A stretch of 64,000 bases of DNA from Microcebus murinus (lineage: Eukaryota > Chordata > Mammalia > Primates > Cheirogaleidae): contig NC_134108.1 in NCBI RefSeq assembly GCF_040939455.1, positions 47,987,501-48,051,500 of the forward strand. Reading direction: 5' to 3'. Under the pieces are notes generated by a model, which was not told where the DNA came from, did not search any database, and saw only the letters and a list, made by a program, of their open reading frames with translations. Shown here in pieces: positions 1 to 11,734 of the stretch (positions are counted from its first letter, which is position 1; every line of letters starts with the position of its first letter). Both the position numbers and the translations under genes were made by a program.

Positions 1-170
1 TATATCCAAAACAATTGAAAGATTGAAAGCATAGTCTCAAAAAGATATTTCACATTCATAGCAACATTATTCACAACAGCCAAAGATCCAAGCAATGTAA
101 GCCTCCTTGGACAGATGAATGAATATACAAAATGTGATATATAGATACAATGGAATACTATTCAGCCTTT

Positions 171-907
171 AAAAGGAAGGAACTTCTGGCCGGGCATAGT
201 GGCTCACGCCTGTAATCCTAGCACTCTGGGAGGCTGAGGTGGGCGGATTGCTCGATGTCAGGAGTTTAAGACCAGCCTGAGCAAGAGCGAGACTGGTGTC
301 TACTTAAAATAGAAAGGAATTAGTTGCACAATTAAAAATATATCTGGGCCGGGCGCGGCGGCTGGCCGGGCGCGGTGGCTCAAGCCTGTAATCCTAGCAC
401 TCTGGGAGGCCGAGGCGGGCGGATTGCTCGAGGTCAGGAGTTCGAAACCAGCCTGAGCAAGAGCAAGACCCCGTCTCTACTATAAATAGAAAGAAATTAA
501 CTGGCCAACTAATATATATATATATAATTAGCCGGGCGTGGTGGCGCATGCCTGTAGTACCAGCTACTCGGGAGGCTGAGGCAGTAGGATTGCTTGAGCC
601 CAGGAGTTTGAGGTTGCTGTGAGCGAGGCTGACGCCACGGCACTCACTCTAGCCTGTGCAACAAAGCGAGACTCTGTCTCAAAAAAAAAAATATATATAT
701 ATATATATATATCTGGAGAAAATATTAGCCGGGCATGGTGGCGAATGCCTGTAGTCCCAGCTACTCTGAAGGCTGAGGCAGGAGGATCACTTGAGCCCAG
801 GAGTTTGAGGTTGCTGTGAACTACAGCTGACACCAAGACACTCTGCCCGGGCAACAGAGCAAGACTCTGTCTCAAAAAAATAAATAAATAAAAGGAAGGA
901 AATTCTG
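171..907 (+). mobile_element. Alu in L1, itself split by a second Alu
   Basis: Outer Alu: left arm 189-349, right arm 714-889, flanked by AAAAGGAAGGAANTTCTG at 171-188 and 890-907. Inner Alu at 364-713 with a TA-rich tail, flanked by ATATATCTGG. Confidence 0.82.
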
Positions 908-1029
908 ACACACGCTTTAACATGGATGATCCTTGAGGGTATTATGCTAATAGGAAATAAACCTGTCACAAGACTGTATGATTCTACTTATCGTAGATAC
1001 TTAAAATAGTCGAAATCATAGAAACAAAG

Positions 1030-1157
1030 CTGTGGTGCACCAGGCTGAGACAGAGCATTTGAGGCCAGGAGTTCGAGGCTGGAGTGCACTGTGATTGCAC
1101 CACTGCACTCCACCCTGAGCAACGTAATGAGACCCTGTGTTAAAAAAAAAAAAAAAA
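1030..1157 (+). repeat. Alu monomer fragment
   Basis: CACCAGGCTGAGACAGAGC to a 16-A tail; contains GCACCACTGCACTCCA. Confidence 0.65.
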
Positions 1158-1158
1158 T

Positions 1159-1494
1159 CGCCGGGCGCGGTGGCTCACGCCTGTAATCCTAGCACTCTGG
1201 AAGGCCGAGGCCGGCGGATTGCTCAAGGTCAGGAGTTCGAAACTACCCTGAGCAAGAGCGAGATCCCGTCTCTACTATAAATAGAAAGAAATTAATTGGA
1301 CAACTAATATATATAGAAAAAATTAGCCGGGCATGGTGGCACATGCCTGTAGTCCCAGCTACTCGGGAGGCTGAGGCAGGAGGATCGCTCGAGCCCAGGA
1401 GTTTGAGGTTGCTGTGAGCTAGGCTGACGCCACGGCACTCACTCTAGCCTGGGCAACAAAGCGAGACTCTGTCTCCAAAAAAAAAAAAAAAAAA
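1159..1494 (+). mobile_element. Alu
   Basis: Full dimer, GCCGGGCGCGGTGGCTCACG to an A18 tail; ATCATAGAAACAAA after it repeats bases before the preceding monomer. Confidence 0.9.
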
Positions 1495-1649
1495 TCATAG
1501 AAACAAAATAGAATGGTGGTTGCCAAGGGCTGGGGGAAGGGGAAATGGGAAGTTATTTAATAGGCATAGAGTTTCTGTTTTGTAAGATAAAAAGCTCTGG
1601 CGATTGGTTGCACAAAAATGTGAATATACTTACCTCTACTGAATGGCAC

Positions 1650-2065
1650 ACTTGGCTGTCAAGCTGTCCTCCTGGCGACTGTCGCCTGAAGGGTTGGGCC
1701 TCCCAGCGCGGGCAGGGCTCCAGGCTACCGGCGATCCAGGCCCCGCCCCGCTCCTCGCGCGCCCCGGCCTGCTCCCGTGCGCCTCCCCTGTGGTGCCACC
1801 TCAGGTCTCCAGCACCGGAGGGCGTTGGGGGAGGTGGCGCGGGTCCTCCTCGCCGTGCGCTCCGCGCCGCGGGCTCCCAGGGCGGGCGCGACAGCCCCAC
1901 GCCGTGCGCTCCGCGCCGCGCCGTGCGTCAGCGCCTTTCTCCTTGGGCCGCCCGTCGCCCTCCCCCACAACCACCCCTGGCGGGGCTGGCCAGCCTGAGG
2001 CGGGCTCTGCTGGTCTCTGTCCTCGCAGGGCTGACCTCCCCCTCCTCGGGCCAATCCATGTGGTG
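1650..2065. other. CpG-rich block of unknown origin
   Basis: About 400 bp with very high G+C and dense CpG, lying inside an old AT-rich L1 3' end. A 21-base unit starting CGCCGTGCGCTCCGCG occurs twice, at 1851-1871 and 1900-1920. Several ORFs cross it but overlap in all frames and show no family, as expected from GC-rich DNA without stops. Could be a transduced or retrocopied GC-rich exon or promoter. Confidence 0.6.
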
Positions 2066-2090
2066 ACAAAAAGGAAAATTTTTTTGGTTG

Positions 2091-2225
2091 GGGGTGGTGG
2101 CTCACGCCCGTAATCCTAGCACTCTGGGAGGCCGAGTTGGGAGGATCCCTTGAGGGCAGGAGTTCAAGACCAACTTGAGCAAGTGCAAGACCTCATAAAG
2201 AAAATGTTTTAAAATGAAATGTAAA
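2091..2225 (+). repeat. Alu left-arm fragment
   Basis: GGGTGGTGGCTCACGCCCGTAA to AGCAAGTGCAAGACC; lacks a right arm. Confidence 0.75.
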
Positions 2226-2317
2226 AAATGAATTGTACGCTAGAAAATGGCTAAGATGGAAATTTTTGCTTTGTGTATTTTACCACAATTTTTATTTATT
2301 TTTATTATTATTATTAT

Positions 2318-2617
2318 TTTTTTTTTTGAGACAAAGTCTCTCTCTGTTACTAACCCAGGCTAGAGTGCCGTGGGGTCAGCCTAGCTCACAGCAACCTCTA
2401 ACTCCTGGGCTCAAGTGATCCTCCTGCCTCAGCCTCCCAAGTAGCTGGGACTACAGGCATGCGCCACCATGCTTGGCTAATTTTTTTTCTTCTTCTATTT
2501 TTAGTAGAGACGGGGTCTCGCTCTTGCTCAGGCTGGTCTCAAACTCCTGAGCTCAATCTGCCCACCTCCACCTCCCAGAGTGCTAGTATTACAGGCGTGC
2601 ACCACCTCACCCGGCCT
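2318..2617 (-). mobile_element. Alu
   Basis: Starts TTTTTTTTTTGAGACAAAGTC, ends CACCCGGCC; TACCACAATTTTTA flanks both sides. Confidence 0.88.
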
Positions 2618-3103
2618 CTACCACAATTTTTAAAACATAATACCAGTTCTTCACAAACTCTTTCAAAATGTAGAGCAGAAGGAAACACTTCCTAGCTCTT
2701 TCTATGAGGCCGGTATTACCCTGATATCCAAACCTGACAAAACATCGTAAGAAAACTACAGACCAATATCTATTATGAATAATATGCAAAAGTCCTCAAC
2801 AAAATACTGGCAGTAAAATTCAGCAATATGTCAAATGGATTATACACCATGACCAAGTGGAATTTGTCCTAAGAATACAAGATTGTTTTAACTTCCAAAG
2901 TCAATTCCTGTAACACACCTCATTAATAAAATAAAGGTCAAATCCAAAGGATCATCTCAGTAAATGCAGAAAAAGCATTTGACAAAATTTAACACACTTT
3001 CATGATAAAAACACCCAACAAACTAGAAATAGAAAGGAATTTCTTCAATCTAATAAAGGACATCTACACAAACATCCACAGTAAACATCATATGTATTGA
3101 TTT

Positions 3104-3692
<589 letters not shown>

Positions 3693-4496
3693 GCCACATC
3701 ATATTTAATGGTGAAAGACTTGATGCTTTCCAGATGAATCATCAAAAGAAGATGAAGAACAAGACAAGGATATCTGCTCTCCCTGCTTCTATTCAACATT
3801 GTGAAGGAGGTCCTAGCCACGGCAATTAGGCACGAATAAGAAATAAAAGGCACCCAGGTTGGAAAGGAAGAATTACAACTATAGGATCTTGCATATAGAA
3901 AACCCTAATGAACCCACTAAAAAACTATTAGAACTAATAAATGAGTTCGGCAAAGTTGCAGAATACAAGATCAATATACAAATATAAATTGCATTCGTTT
4001 ATAATAGCAATGAGCAAACCAAAAATGAAATGAAGAAAACAATTCCATTTATGATAGCATCACAGAGAATAAACTACATAGGATTATAAGGCTTGTACAC
4101 TGAAAACTATAAAACATCATTGAAAAAGATGGAAGAAGAGCTTAATAAATGGAAAGACATTCTACATTCATGGATCAGAACACTTAACATTGTTAAGATG
4201 GAAATAGTCCTCAGATTGATCTACAGATTTAATGCAATCCCTAATAAAATCACAGTTGACTTCTTTGCAAAAATTGGCAAACTAATCCTAAAATTCATGT
4301 GGACATTTAAGAAAATTTAATAGTCAAAACAGTCTTAAAAGGGAACAAAGTTGTAGAACTCACATTTCCCAATTTTAAAACTCTCTACAAAGCTACAGTC
4401 ATCTAGACAGTGTGGTACTGGCATAAGGATAGACATAGAGATCAATGGAATAGAATTGAAAGTCCAGAATTAAACCTTCACATTTACTATCAATTC

Positions 4497-4641
4497 CTTT
4501 TTTTTTTTTTCTTTTTTTTTTTGAGACAGAGTTTCAACTATGTTGCCCAGGCTGGCCTAAAACTCCTGGGCTCAAGGGACCTTCCTGCCTCAGCCTCCCT
4601 AGTAGTTGAGATTATAGGCATGTGCTACCATGCCCGGCTCT
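4497..4641 (-). repeat. Alu monomer
   Basis: T-rich start, GAGACAGAGTTTC to CATGCCCGGC. Confidence 0.7.
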
Positions 4642-4755
4642 GTCAATTGATTTTTGAGAAAAGTGCAAGACCATTCAGTGAGGAAAGAATAGTCTTTTTA
4701 AAAAATGGTGCCAAGACACTGGTTATCCATATACAACAAGATGAAGATGGATTCT

Positions 4756-4930
4756 CTAACTCTGCAGTCACCAACTCCCGGGATGTGGCCCATTACTGGT
4801 CCATGGCCTGTTAGGAAATAGGCCAAACATCACTGCCTGAGCACTACACCACCACTCCCATTCCCAGTCCATGGAAAAATTGTCCTCCATGAAACCAGTC
4901 CCTGGTGCCAAAAAGGTTGGGGACTGACAC
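4756..4930. repeat. DNA transposon relic, family uncertain
   Basis: Ends resemble inverted repeats (CAGTCACCAACTCCCGGG and AAGGTTGGGGACTG); TCCATGGCCTGTTAGGAA inside is common in such old elements. Internal part deleted. Confidence 0.5.
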
Positions 4931-5207
4931 TGAAATTCACACTAACTCAAAATGGGTCAAAAAACTTAAAAGTGAGAGTTAAAATTCTAAAACTCTTCCA
5001 AGAAAACATAGGATTAATTCTTTGTGACCTTAGAATAGCAATAGTTTCTTAGATATGACACCAAAAGCACAAAAATCAAAAGAAAAAATTGATAAATTAG
5101 ACTTTGTTAACAAATTAAAGCTTTATCAGCCAGAGGTCTGACCAACTAAAAACAAACAAACAAAAAATCAAAACTAGTCCTTCCAAGGTCTTCATTAAGA
5201 AAGTGAA

Positions 5208-5503
5208 AAGAGGCAGGCGTGGTGGCTCACACCTGTAATCCTAGCACTTTGGGAGGCTGAGGCAGGAGGATTGCTTGAGGTCAGGCATTCAAGACCAACC
5301 TGAGCAAGAGCAAGACCCCCAGCTCTACAAAAAATAGAAAAATTAGCTGGGGGTGGTAGTACATGTCTGTAGTCCCAGCTTCTAGGGAAGCTGAAGCAGG
5401 AGGATCACTTGAGCCCCTGAATTTGAGGTTGCAGTGAGCTATGATAAAGCCAGCCTGGGCAACACAGCAAGACCATGTCTCAAACAACAATAAAAAAAAA
5501 AGA
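5208..5503 (+). mobile_element. Alu
   Basis: Dimer without the lemur TTAATTGGCCAAC linker; GAAAGTGAAAAGA flanks both ends. Confidence 0.88.
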
Positions 5504-5747
5504 AAGTGAAAAGACAACTCATAGAATGGAAAAAAATATTTGCAAGTAATATATTTGATAAGGGCTTTGTATCTAGAATATATAAAGAACTCTAGCAACT
5601 CAATAATTTTAAAAAACCAATTAAAAAATAAAGAAAGGATCTAAACAGACATTTCTCTATGGAAGTTTACAAATAGCCAATAAGCGCATGAAAAAATGCT
5701 CAATGTCATTAATCATTAGAGAAATGCAAATTAAAACCACAATGAGG

Positions 5748-6088
5748 GGCCGGGCGCTGTGGCTCACGCCTGTAATCCTAGCTCTTGGGAGGCCGAGGCG
5801 GGCGGATTGCTCAAGGTCAGGAGTTCAAAACCAGCCTGAGCAAGAGCGAGACCCCGTCTCTACTATAAATAGAAAGAAATTAATTGGCCAACTGATATAT
5901 ATATAAAAAAATTAGCCGGGCATGGTGGCGCATGCCTGTAGTCCCAGCTACCCGGGAGGCTGAGGCAGAAGGATCACTCGAGCCCAGGAGTTTGAGGTTG
6001 CTATGAGCTAGGCTGATGCCACGGCACTCACTCTAGCCTGGGCAACAAAGCGAGACTCTGTCTCAAAAAAAAAACAAAAAAAAAACAC
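5748..6088 (+). mobile_element. Young Alu, CTAGCTCTTGGG subfamily
   Basis: GGCCGGGCGCTGTGGCTCAC start, linker ending ACTGATATATATA, right arm GCTACCCGGGAGG. CACAATGAG flanks it. Near-identical to the copy at 38802. Confidence 0.93.
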
Positions 6089-6828
6089 AATGAGATACTA
6101 GTTCATACCCATTAGGATGACTATAATAAAAATGGCAAACAGCAAGCAATGGTGAGGGTGTGGAGAAATTAGAACCCTCATACATTGCTAGTGGGAGTGT
6201 AAAATGATACAGTTGCTGTGGAAAATAGTTTAGTATTTCCTCAAAAAATTAACCATAGCATTACCATATGATCCAGTAATCCCACTCTTAGGTATATACT
6301 CCAAAGAATTAAAACCAGATGTTCAAATACATGTACGTGAATGTTCAAAGCAGCACTATTCACAATAGCAAATGGCAGAAACAATCCAAAAGCCCATCAA
6401 TAGATGAATGGACAAAAACATGTGGTATATCCATACAACAGAATATTATTTAACAAGTGAAGTACTGACACATTCTACAAAATGGATGAAACTTGAAAAC
6501 ATGATGCCATATGTCAAAGGTGACAGTCACAAAGGACTACATATTTTATCACATATTTCCTTTATGTGAAATGTCCAGGTTAAGAAAATCCATAGAGAAG
6601 GAAAGTAGATTAGTGGTTCCTTAGGACTGGAGAAAGATGATGGAATTGGAAGGTGATGGCTCAGGGGAGGAGGGTTTTTTGGGGGGTAATGAACATGTTA
6701 TAAAATTCATTGTGGTAAAAGTTAAACAACTCTGTGAATAAAGCCATTGAGTGCTATACTTTAAATGCATGAATTGTATTGGTATGTGAGTTGTATCTCA
6801 ATAAAAGATGTTTTAAAGATTAACACTA

Positions 6829-7125
6829 GGCAGACTGATGGCTCACGCCTGTAATCCTAGCACTCTAGGAGGCCGAGGCAAGAGGAATTGCTTGAGCTCA
6901 GGAGTTCGAGACCGGCCTGAGCAAGAGCAAGATCCGGTATCTACAAAAAATAGAAAAACTAGCTGGGTGTGGTGGCATGGCCTAGGAAGTCCCAGCTACT
7001 TGGGAGAAGGCTGAGGCAGGAGGATCGCTTGAGCCCAGGAGTTTGAGGTTGCTGTGAAGTAGGCTGGTGTCATGGCACTCTACTCAGGGCAACAGAGTGA
7101 GACTCTGTCTCAAAAAAAGAAAAAA
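6829..7125 (+). mobile_element. Alu
   Basis: Dimer, GGCAGACTGATGGCTCACGC to A-rich tail; an orphan Alu 5' border (GTGAGCCACCGCGCCCGGCC, 7140-7160, other strand) follows. Confidence 0.82.
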
Positions 7126-7178
7126 AAGGACAGAATTAGGTGAGCCACCGCGCCCGGCCTAAATGTGCCTATTGTTAA

Positions 7179-7508
7179 CCACTTCGGTACAAGCGTGGAC
7201 TATAGTCGACAGCCACAGATGAATGTGCATGGCAACTTTAGCCAACAGCAGTAATATGACGTTTCTAATTTTTCATTTATCAAAATAAAATTGTGAACAT
7301 TTAAAAATAACGTAATAAAAACATATACGTATATGTTACCTATTCTGATTTACATTGCAAGTAAAGCTGCCTGTAAAGTAAAACAAGCTTTCAGTGCTTT
7401 AAAGCTTTCCTCATCACACAAGAGCAAAACGACGTCAATGCACAGCACAAACTATCGTGCGGACTGTGAGTGCGGCTGTGGGCAAGGTTTCGCGCTGTAC
7501 TGACGTGG
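7179..7508. mobile_element. piggyBac-type non-autonomous transposon (MITE)
   Basis: 330-bp element bracketed by TTAA on both sides (7175-7178, 7509-7512). The ends are inverted repeats: CCACTTCGGTACAAGCG at the left and CCACGTCAGTACAGCGCG when the right end is reversed. TTAA targets are the hallmark of piggyBac transposons. No ORF of note. Many CpGs survive, so it is young. Recent piggyBac activity is known in mouse lemur, which fits the host call. Confidence 0.85.
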
Positions 7509-7524
7509 TTAATAGCAGATTAGA

Positions 7525-7657
7525 CCAGGTGCAGTGGATTACACCTTTAGTCCTGGTGACTCGGGAGGCTAAAGTGGGAGGACTGCGTGAGCCCAGGATC
7601 AAGGCTGCAGTGAGCTGTTATTGGGCTGCTACACTCTAGCCTGGGTGAAACTTTGTT
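7525..7657 (+). repeat. Alu monomer
   Basis: CCAGGTGCAGTGGATTACACC to CTAGCCTGGGTGAAAC; leads into a purine tract. Confidence 0.72.
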
Positions 7658-7818
7658 GAAAGGAAAGAAAGAAAAAAGAAAGGAAGAAAGAAAAAAAGAA
7701 AGAAAGACGGGGGAGGGAAGGAAGAAAGGAAAGAGGGAGGAGGAAGGGAGGGAAGAAAGAAAGAAGGAAGGAAGGAAAGAAAGAGAAAGAAATAAAGGCA
7801 AGGCAAGAAAGAAAGGAA
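7658..7818 (+). repeat. Polypurine tract, GAAA/GGAA-rich
   Basis: About 160 bases almost wholly A and G on one strand, with only a few pyrimidines. Probably grown from the A tail of the preceding Alu monomer. Confidence 0.92.
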
Positions 7819-8274
7819 TCAGTCTTTAAAAAAAAAAAGAAAAAAAGAAAACAAAACCTCAATAGCAACAACAGAAAAGAACTTGAAACCCGGTCATTTT
7901 TCTATCCCCAAATGTCTCCTGGATCACAGAATCTCAGCTGGGGAGCACATCTGGTCCAATCTCCTGCCTTCAGTCATAATCCTCTCTCTAGCATCTCTCT
8001 TATTGAATCTGTCCAATCATGGGAGCCTCACTACTTACCAAGGCAACGCATTTCAGTCATGGGCAGTTCTACCCACTAAGAGGTGAGTCTGAACTGAAAC
8101 CTTTCTCTATCTAACTTTCACTCCCTGGTCATAAGTATGCCTTTAAATTTCACAGGATAAGTGCAATTCCTGTTCTACTTGTCCTTCCAATATCTGGAGA
8201 CAACTATTACATCCTTCTCAAGTCAAATACAGTCCTTTCCCAAGGACTTGGCACTGATAGTTCCCAGTTCCTGG

Positions 8275-8560
8275 ACTGTGCTCTCCCAAATCTTCATACA
8301 CGGAATTCTTGATATTCAGGACACAACTCAGCTCATGTTACCTTTACAGAGAGATCTTCCCTTATCATTCTAGTTAAAGTAGACTCTCCTTAGTCACTCT
8401 TCGCCTATTCTATTTTATTGTCCTTATATCTTTTATCACTTTCTGAATGCATCTTATTTATATATATGTTTCACCACTTTTTCCCCTCCACTAGAATGTG
8501 AGCCTCCTGAGGACTGGGAACCTGTCAGTCTTGTTCATTCAGCTCTTAGTGGAACTGAGT
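8275..8560 (+). repeat. LINE-2 3' end, degenerate
   Basis: Contains CCACTAGAATGTGAGCCTCC and TTGTTCATTCAGCTCTTAG, typical of the L2 3' end. 7850-8275 before it shows nothing I recognise. Confidence 0.6.
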
Positions 8561-8599
8561 GTTCAATGTGATCTAACTCGTAGGTCTCTACAGGCATGA

Positions 8600-9045
8600 A
8601 AACACTTGTCCATACAGAGACTTGTAGCCCTAGTGTTCATAGCATCTCTTTTCATAATAGCCCCAAACTGGAAGCAACCTAAGGGTCCATAAACAGAGAA
8701 ATATATATATATATAAAAAACAATAAATCCATAATATGGAATACTACTCAGCAACGAACACTGATAAAGTAGCAATATGCGTGAACCCCAGAACATTCAT
8801 GTTCAGTGAAAGAAGCCAGTCGCAAAAGGGTTCTTCTCCTCTATTCCATTTATTTAAAATTCTAGAAAATGTAAGTAAATTAATCTATAGAGACAGAAAG
8901 CAGATCAGTGGTTGCCTGGGGTATGGAATGGAGGGATAACGGACTCTAAAGAGGTAATCTTGGGGGGGTGATGGAAATGTTCTGCATCTTGATTCTGGCA
9001 GTGTTTTCATAAGTATATGCAAATGTCAAAACTCATTTTGTTCAG
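8600..9045 (+). repeat. L1M 3' end fragment
   Basis: CCCCAAACTGGAAGCAACC, GGAATACTACTCAGCAACG and GATCAGTGGTTGCCTGGGG are L1 3'-end sequence. 9046-9305 is unrecognised. Confidence 0.72.
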
Positions 9046-9305
9046 TAAATGTCTTTTTTCTCCAGGTAAATCATTCCTGCCTCATCTGGCAAAATTTGGA
9101 GATTTTTCATCACCTTTATCAACACTTTCTATACACACTCCAGGTAGTTCAACTTCTCCAAATGTAGTTACCAGAACTGGAACCAGTACTGTAGATGTGG
9201 TTTGAACAGATTAGAAAGTACACTGGGTCTCTCTTATTTCTACTTTTTAAATTACTATATATTTCTATCAGACTTTGTTGTTTTCAGATTTTCTTTTTTC
9301 TTTTT

Positions 9306-9630
9306 CTTTTTTTTTTTTTGATACAGAGTCTCACTCTGTTGGCCAGGCTAGAGTGCTGTGGCATCAGTCTAGCTCACAGCAACCTTCAACTCCTGTGCTC
9401 AAGTGATCCTTCTGTCTCAGCCTCCTGAGTAGCTGGGACCACAGGCATATACCACAATACCCGGCTAATTTTTTCTATATTTTTAGTTGGCCAATTAATT
9501 TCTTTCTATTTTTAGTAGAGATGGGGTCTCGCTCTTGCTCAGGCTGGTTTCGAACTCCTGACCTTGAGTGATCCACCTGCCTCAGCCTCCCAGAATTCTA
9601 GGATTACAGGCATGAGCCACCGCACCCGGC
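9306..9630 (-). mobile_element. Alu
   Basis: First of three minus-strand Alu units in a row; lemur linker TTGGCCAATTAATTTC present. Confidence 0.9.
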
Positions 9631-9646
9631 CTGTTTTTTGTATTTA

Positions 9647-9950
9647 TTTTATTTTTGAGACAGAGTCTAGCCGTGGCATCACCCTAGCTCACAGCAACCT
9701 CAATCTCCTGGGCTCAAGCAATCCTGCTGCCTCAGCCTCCCGAGTAGCTGAGACTACAAGCATGCGCCACCATGCCCGGCTAATTTTTTCTATATATATT
9801 AGTTGGCCAATTAATTTATTTCTATTTAGAGTAGAGACAGGGTCTTGCTCTTGCTCAGGCTGGTTTCGAACTCCTGACCTTGAGCAATCTGCCCACCTCG
9901 GCCTCCTAGATTGTTAGGATTACAGGTGTGAGCCACAGCGCCCAGCCTGT
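9647..9950 (-). mobile_element. Alu
   Basis: Second unit; left border GAGACAGAGTCTAGCCGTGG lacks part of the usual start. Confidence 0.88.
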
Positions 9951-9952
9951 TT

Positions 9953-10120
9953 TTTGTTTTTAAAGACGAGGTCTCACTATGTTGCCAAGGCTGGAGTTTG
10001 AGGCTATTCACATACATAATCATAGCACACTATAGCCTCAAACTTCTGGGCTCAAGAGACCCTCCTGCCTCAGCCTCCTGAGTAGCTGGGACTACAGGTT
10101 TGTGCTATTGCAAGCAGCTT
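9953..10120 (-). repeat. Alu monomer
   Basis: Third unit, GACGAGGTCTCACTATGTTG to CTACAGG; directly before the TIMM9 retrocopy. Confidence 0.72.
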
Positions 10121-10136
10121 AAAATTTTTATTTTTA

Positions 10137-11029
10137 GGTGTTCTTTCCTATGCAGCGACCGCAGCGCCTGCCCTGATCCTGACCCTCTGTCCCCAGACTC
10201 AACCCAGCGCAGCCCCCCAGCCTCGTGCAGATGTCGGAAGCGAGAGCCTGTGCTTGAGTAAGAAACAACTTCACTGGAGACACTGAAGCAAAAGTTGGAC
10301 AACTTTTCCAGAACAGAAAGGAAACTCATGCATCAGAAAAGGTGACTAATAAAGGTACCAAAAGAATATGGCTGCACAAATACCAGAATCTGATCAGATA
10401 AAACAGTTTAAGGAATTTCTTGGGACCTACAATAAACTTACAGAAACCTGCTTTTTGGACTGTGTTAAAGACTTCACAACAAGAGAAGTAAAACCTGAAG
10501 AGACCACCTGTTCAGAACATTGCTTACAGAAATATTTAAAAATGACACAGAGAATATCCATGAGATTTCAGGAATATCATATTCAGCAGAATGAGGCTCT
10601 GGCAGCCAAAGCAGGACTCCTTGGCCAGCCACGATAGAGAAGTCCTGATGGATGGACTTTTGATGAAAAATTACCAAGAGCTGCTGTACTGGAAATGAGG
10701 AGTCACCTGACAGAACCCCCTGAAAGCAGCAGCCACCATGTTAAACCATCTGTCATGACTGTTTGGCAAATGGAAGCCACTGGAGAAACAAAATTGCTAC
10801 TTACCAGGAATAATCAAAATAGAAGGTTTTATTCAATGAAAATAATAAGATGCAACATTTATTGAGGCCTTAAGATTCAGCAGCTTGGTCACTTGATTAG
10901 AAAAATAAACCATTGTTTCTTCAATTTTGACTGTTAATTTTAAAGCAAAATATGTGTCCAATCATGTATGAGACAGAAAAAAATTTTTATTACTAAAAGT
11001 AAAATAAATGGAAATATCACTGAAAAAAA
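10137..11029 (+). pseudogene. TIMM9 processed retrocopy (whole insertion)
   Basis: Intronless mRNA copy with GC-rich 5' UTR (from about 10150), intact ORF at 10368-10637, 3' UTR with AATAAA-type signals near 10904 and 11001, and a short A run at 11023-11029. Probable target-site duplication AAAATTTTTATTTTTA at 10121-10136 and, one T shorter, at 11026-11040. The first part of the insertion follows a block of three minus-strand Alus. Boundaries are inferred from the duplication and could be off by several bases. Confidence 0.8.
10368..10637 (+). CDS. Intact TIMM9 open reading frame in a retrocopy
   Basis: 89 codons, full length for TIMM9, a small Tim chaperone of the mitochondrial intermembrane space that works in a TIM9-TIM10 hexamer carrying carrier proteins to TIM22. 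Both twin CX3C motifs are present (Cys28/Cys32 and Cys48/Cys52), as are the start [17 protein letters not shown] and the end AGLLGQPR; it matches the human protein as I remember it throughout. The coding region has no introns although the parent gene is spliced, so this is a processed copy. Whether it is expressed cannot be told; a shared promoter is not visible. Confidence 0.9.
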
Positions 11030-11040
11030 TTTTATTTTTA

Positions 11041-11671
11041 AAAAGTGGTAAGAAATACAGCAAAATGTTAATATTGTGTATCTGGATGGTGAGAGTGCTG
11101 GTGACTTTTGTTTTCGATAATCAGAAAAACGTTCTGTTTTTTAAAGTCTGAAAAAAATCCTTGTATTTTAAAGGAAATGCTTTCTATTAATAAATTATAA
11201 ACATATTAATACAATGTAAGGCATTATTCTATCACAATGCCTGAAATATAATAATGCTTAATAAATGTGGAGTGAATGATTATTGCACTATCTACCAGGC
11301 AAGTAGTCTTTTGAAAAAAAGAAATGAGATCAGGGAACCCGTGTTGGTTCCTAGCAATTAGCACTTCCAATTCTTTTTTTTTTTTTTTTTTTTATCAGCC
11401 TACATCATTCTTTGATACTTCCAATTCTAAGTAAGACCACACAAGGCACCTATGTGACGATTCTTCCTAAAATGTTTCAAGGGTCAAACCAAAGGATTTC
11501 TGTCACCAGTTCTTTGCCTCCCTTTACTTGCCAGCAATTGCTTCTAGATTAACAGCCTGATGCACGTCTGGGATTGAGGCTCTGTCATTGAGATTAGGAT
11601 ATAATTACTTTCTGGAGCCCCATTTCTCAACCATAATGGCTACTTCTCTCATATTCTAAGAATGGAAATAA
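11041..11671. other. Unrecognised sequence
   Basis: AT-rich DNA after the TIMM9 copy with an isolated T19 run at 11374; no gene or repeat family recognised. Confidence 0.5.
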
Positions 11672-11684
11672 CATGGAATTTTGT

Positions 11685-11734
11685 AAAAAAAAAAAAAAAG
11701 AAAAAGAAAAAGAAAAAAACAACAAAAAAAAAAC
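11685..11734 (+). mobile_element. Tail-only retrotransposition product
   Basis: Fifty bases of A-rich sequence with nothing else, flanked by exact 13-base copies of CATGGAATTTTGT (11672-11684, 11735-11747). The duplication implies target-primed insertion in which only the tail was copied. Confidence 0.75.

Larger units (their letters stand above)
1..2317 (+). mobile_element. L1M-type 3' end, broken by insertions
   Basis: Pieces at 1-188 (GGAATACTATTCAGCC), 890-1030, 1495-1655 (GGTGGTTGCCAAGGGCTGGGG) and 2226-2317 (GAATTGTACGCTAGAAAATG) are successive parts of one old L1 3' end. Alus and a CpG-rich block separate them. Confidence 0.75.

Noticed and set aside
564..969. Minus-strand ORFs of 60-119 codons across the first Alus
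   Set aside because: They are readings of antisense Alu (for example [21 protein letters not shown]). The same false protein appears at dozens of Alu sites in this window.
1545..2113. Overlapping ORFs of 73-173 codons in the GC-rich block
   Set aside because: Open in several frames on both strands because the block is GC-rich; no family motif, low-complexity Pro/Arg/Ala composition.
7547..7871. Ser/Phe/Leu-rich minus-strand ORFs
   Set aside because: Translation of the polypyrimidine strand of the GAAA/GGAA tract.
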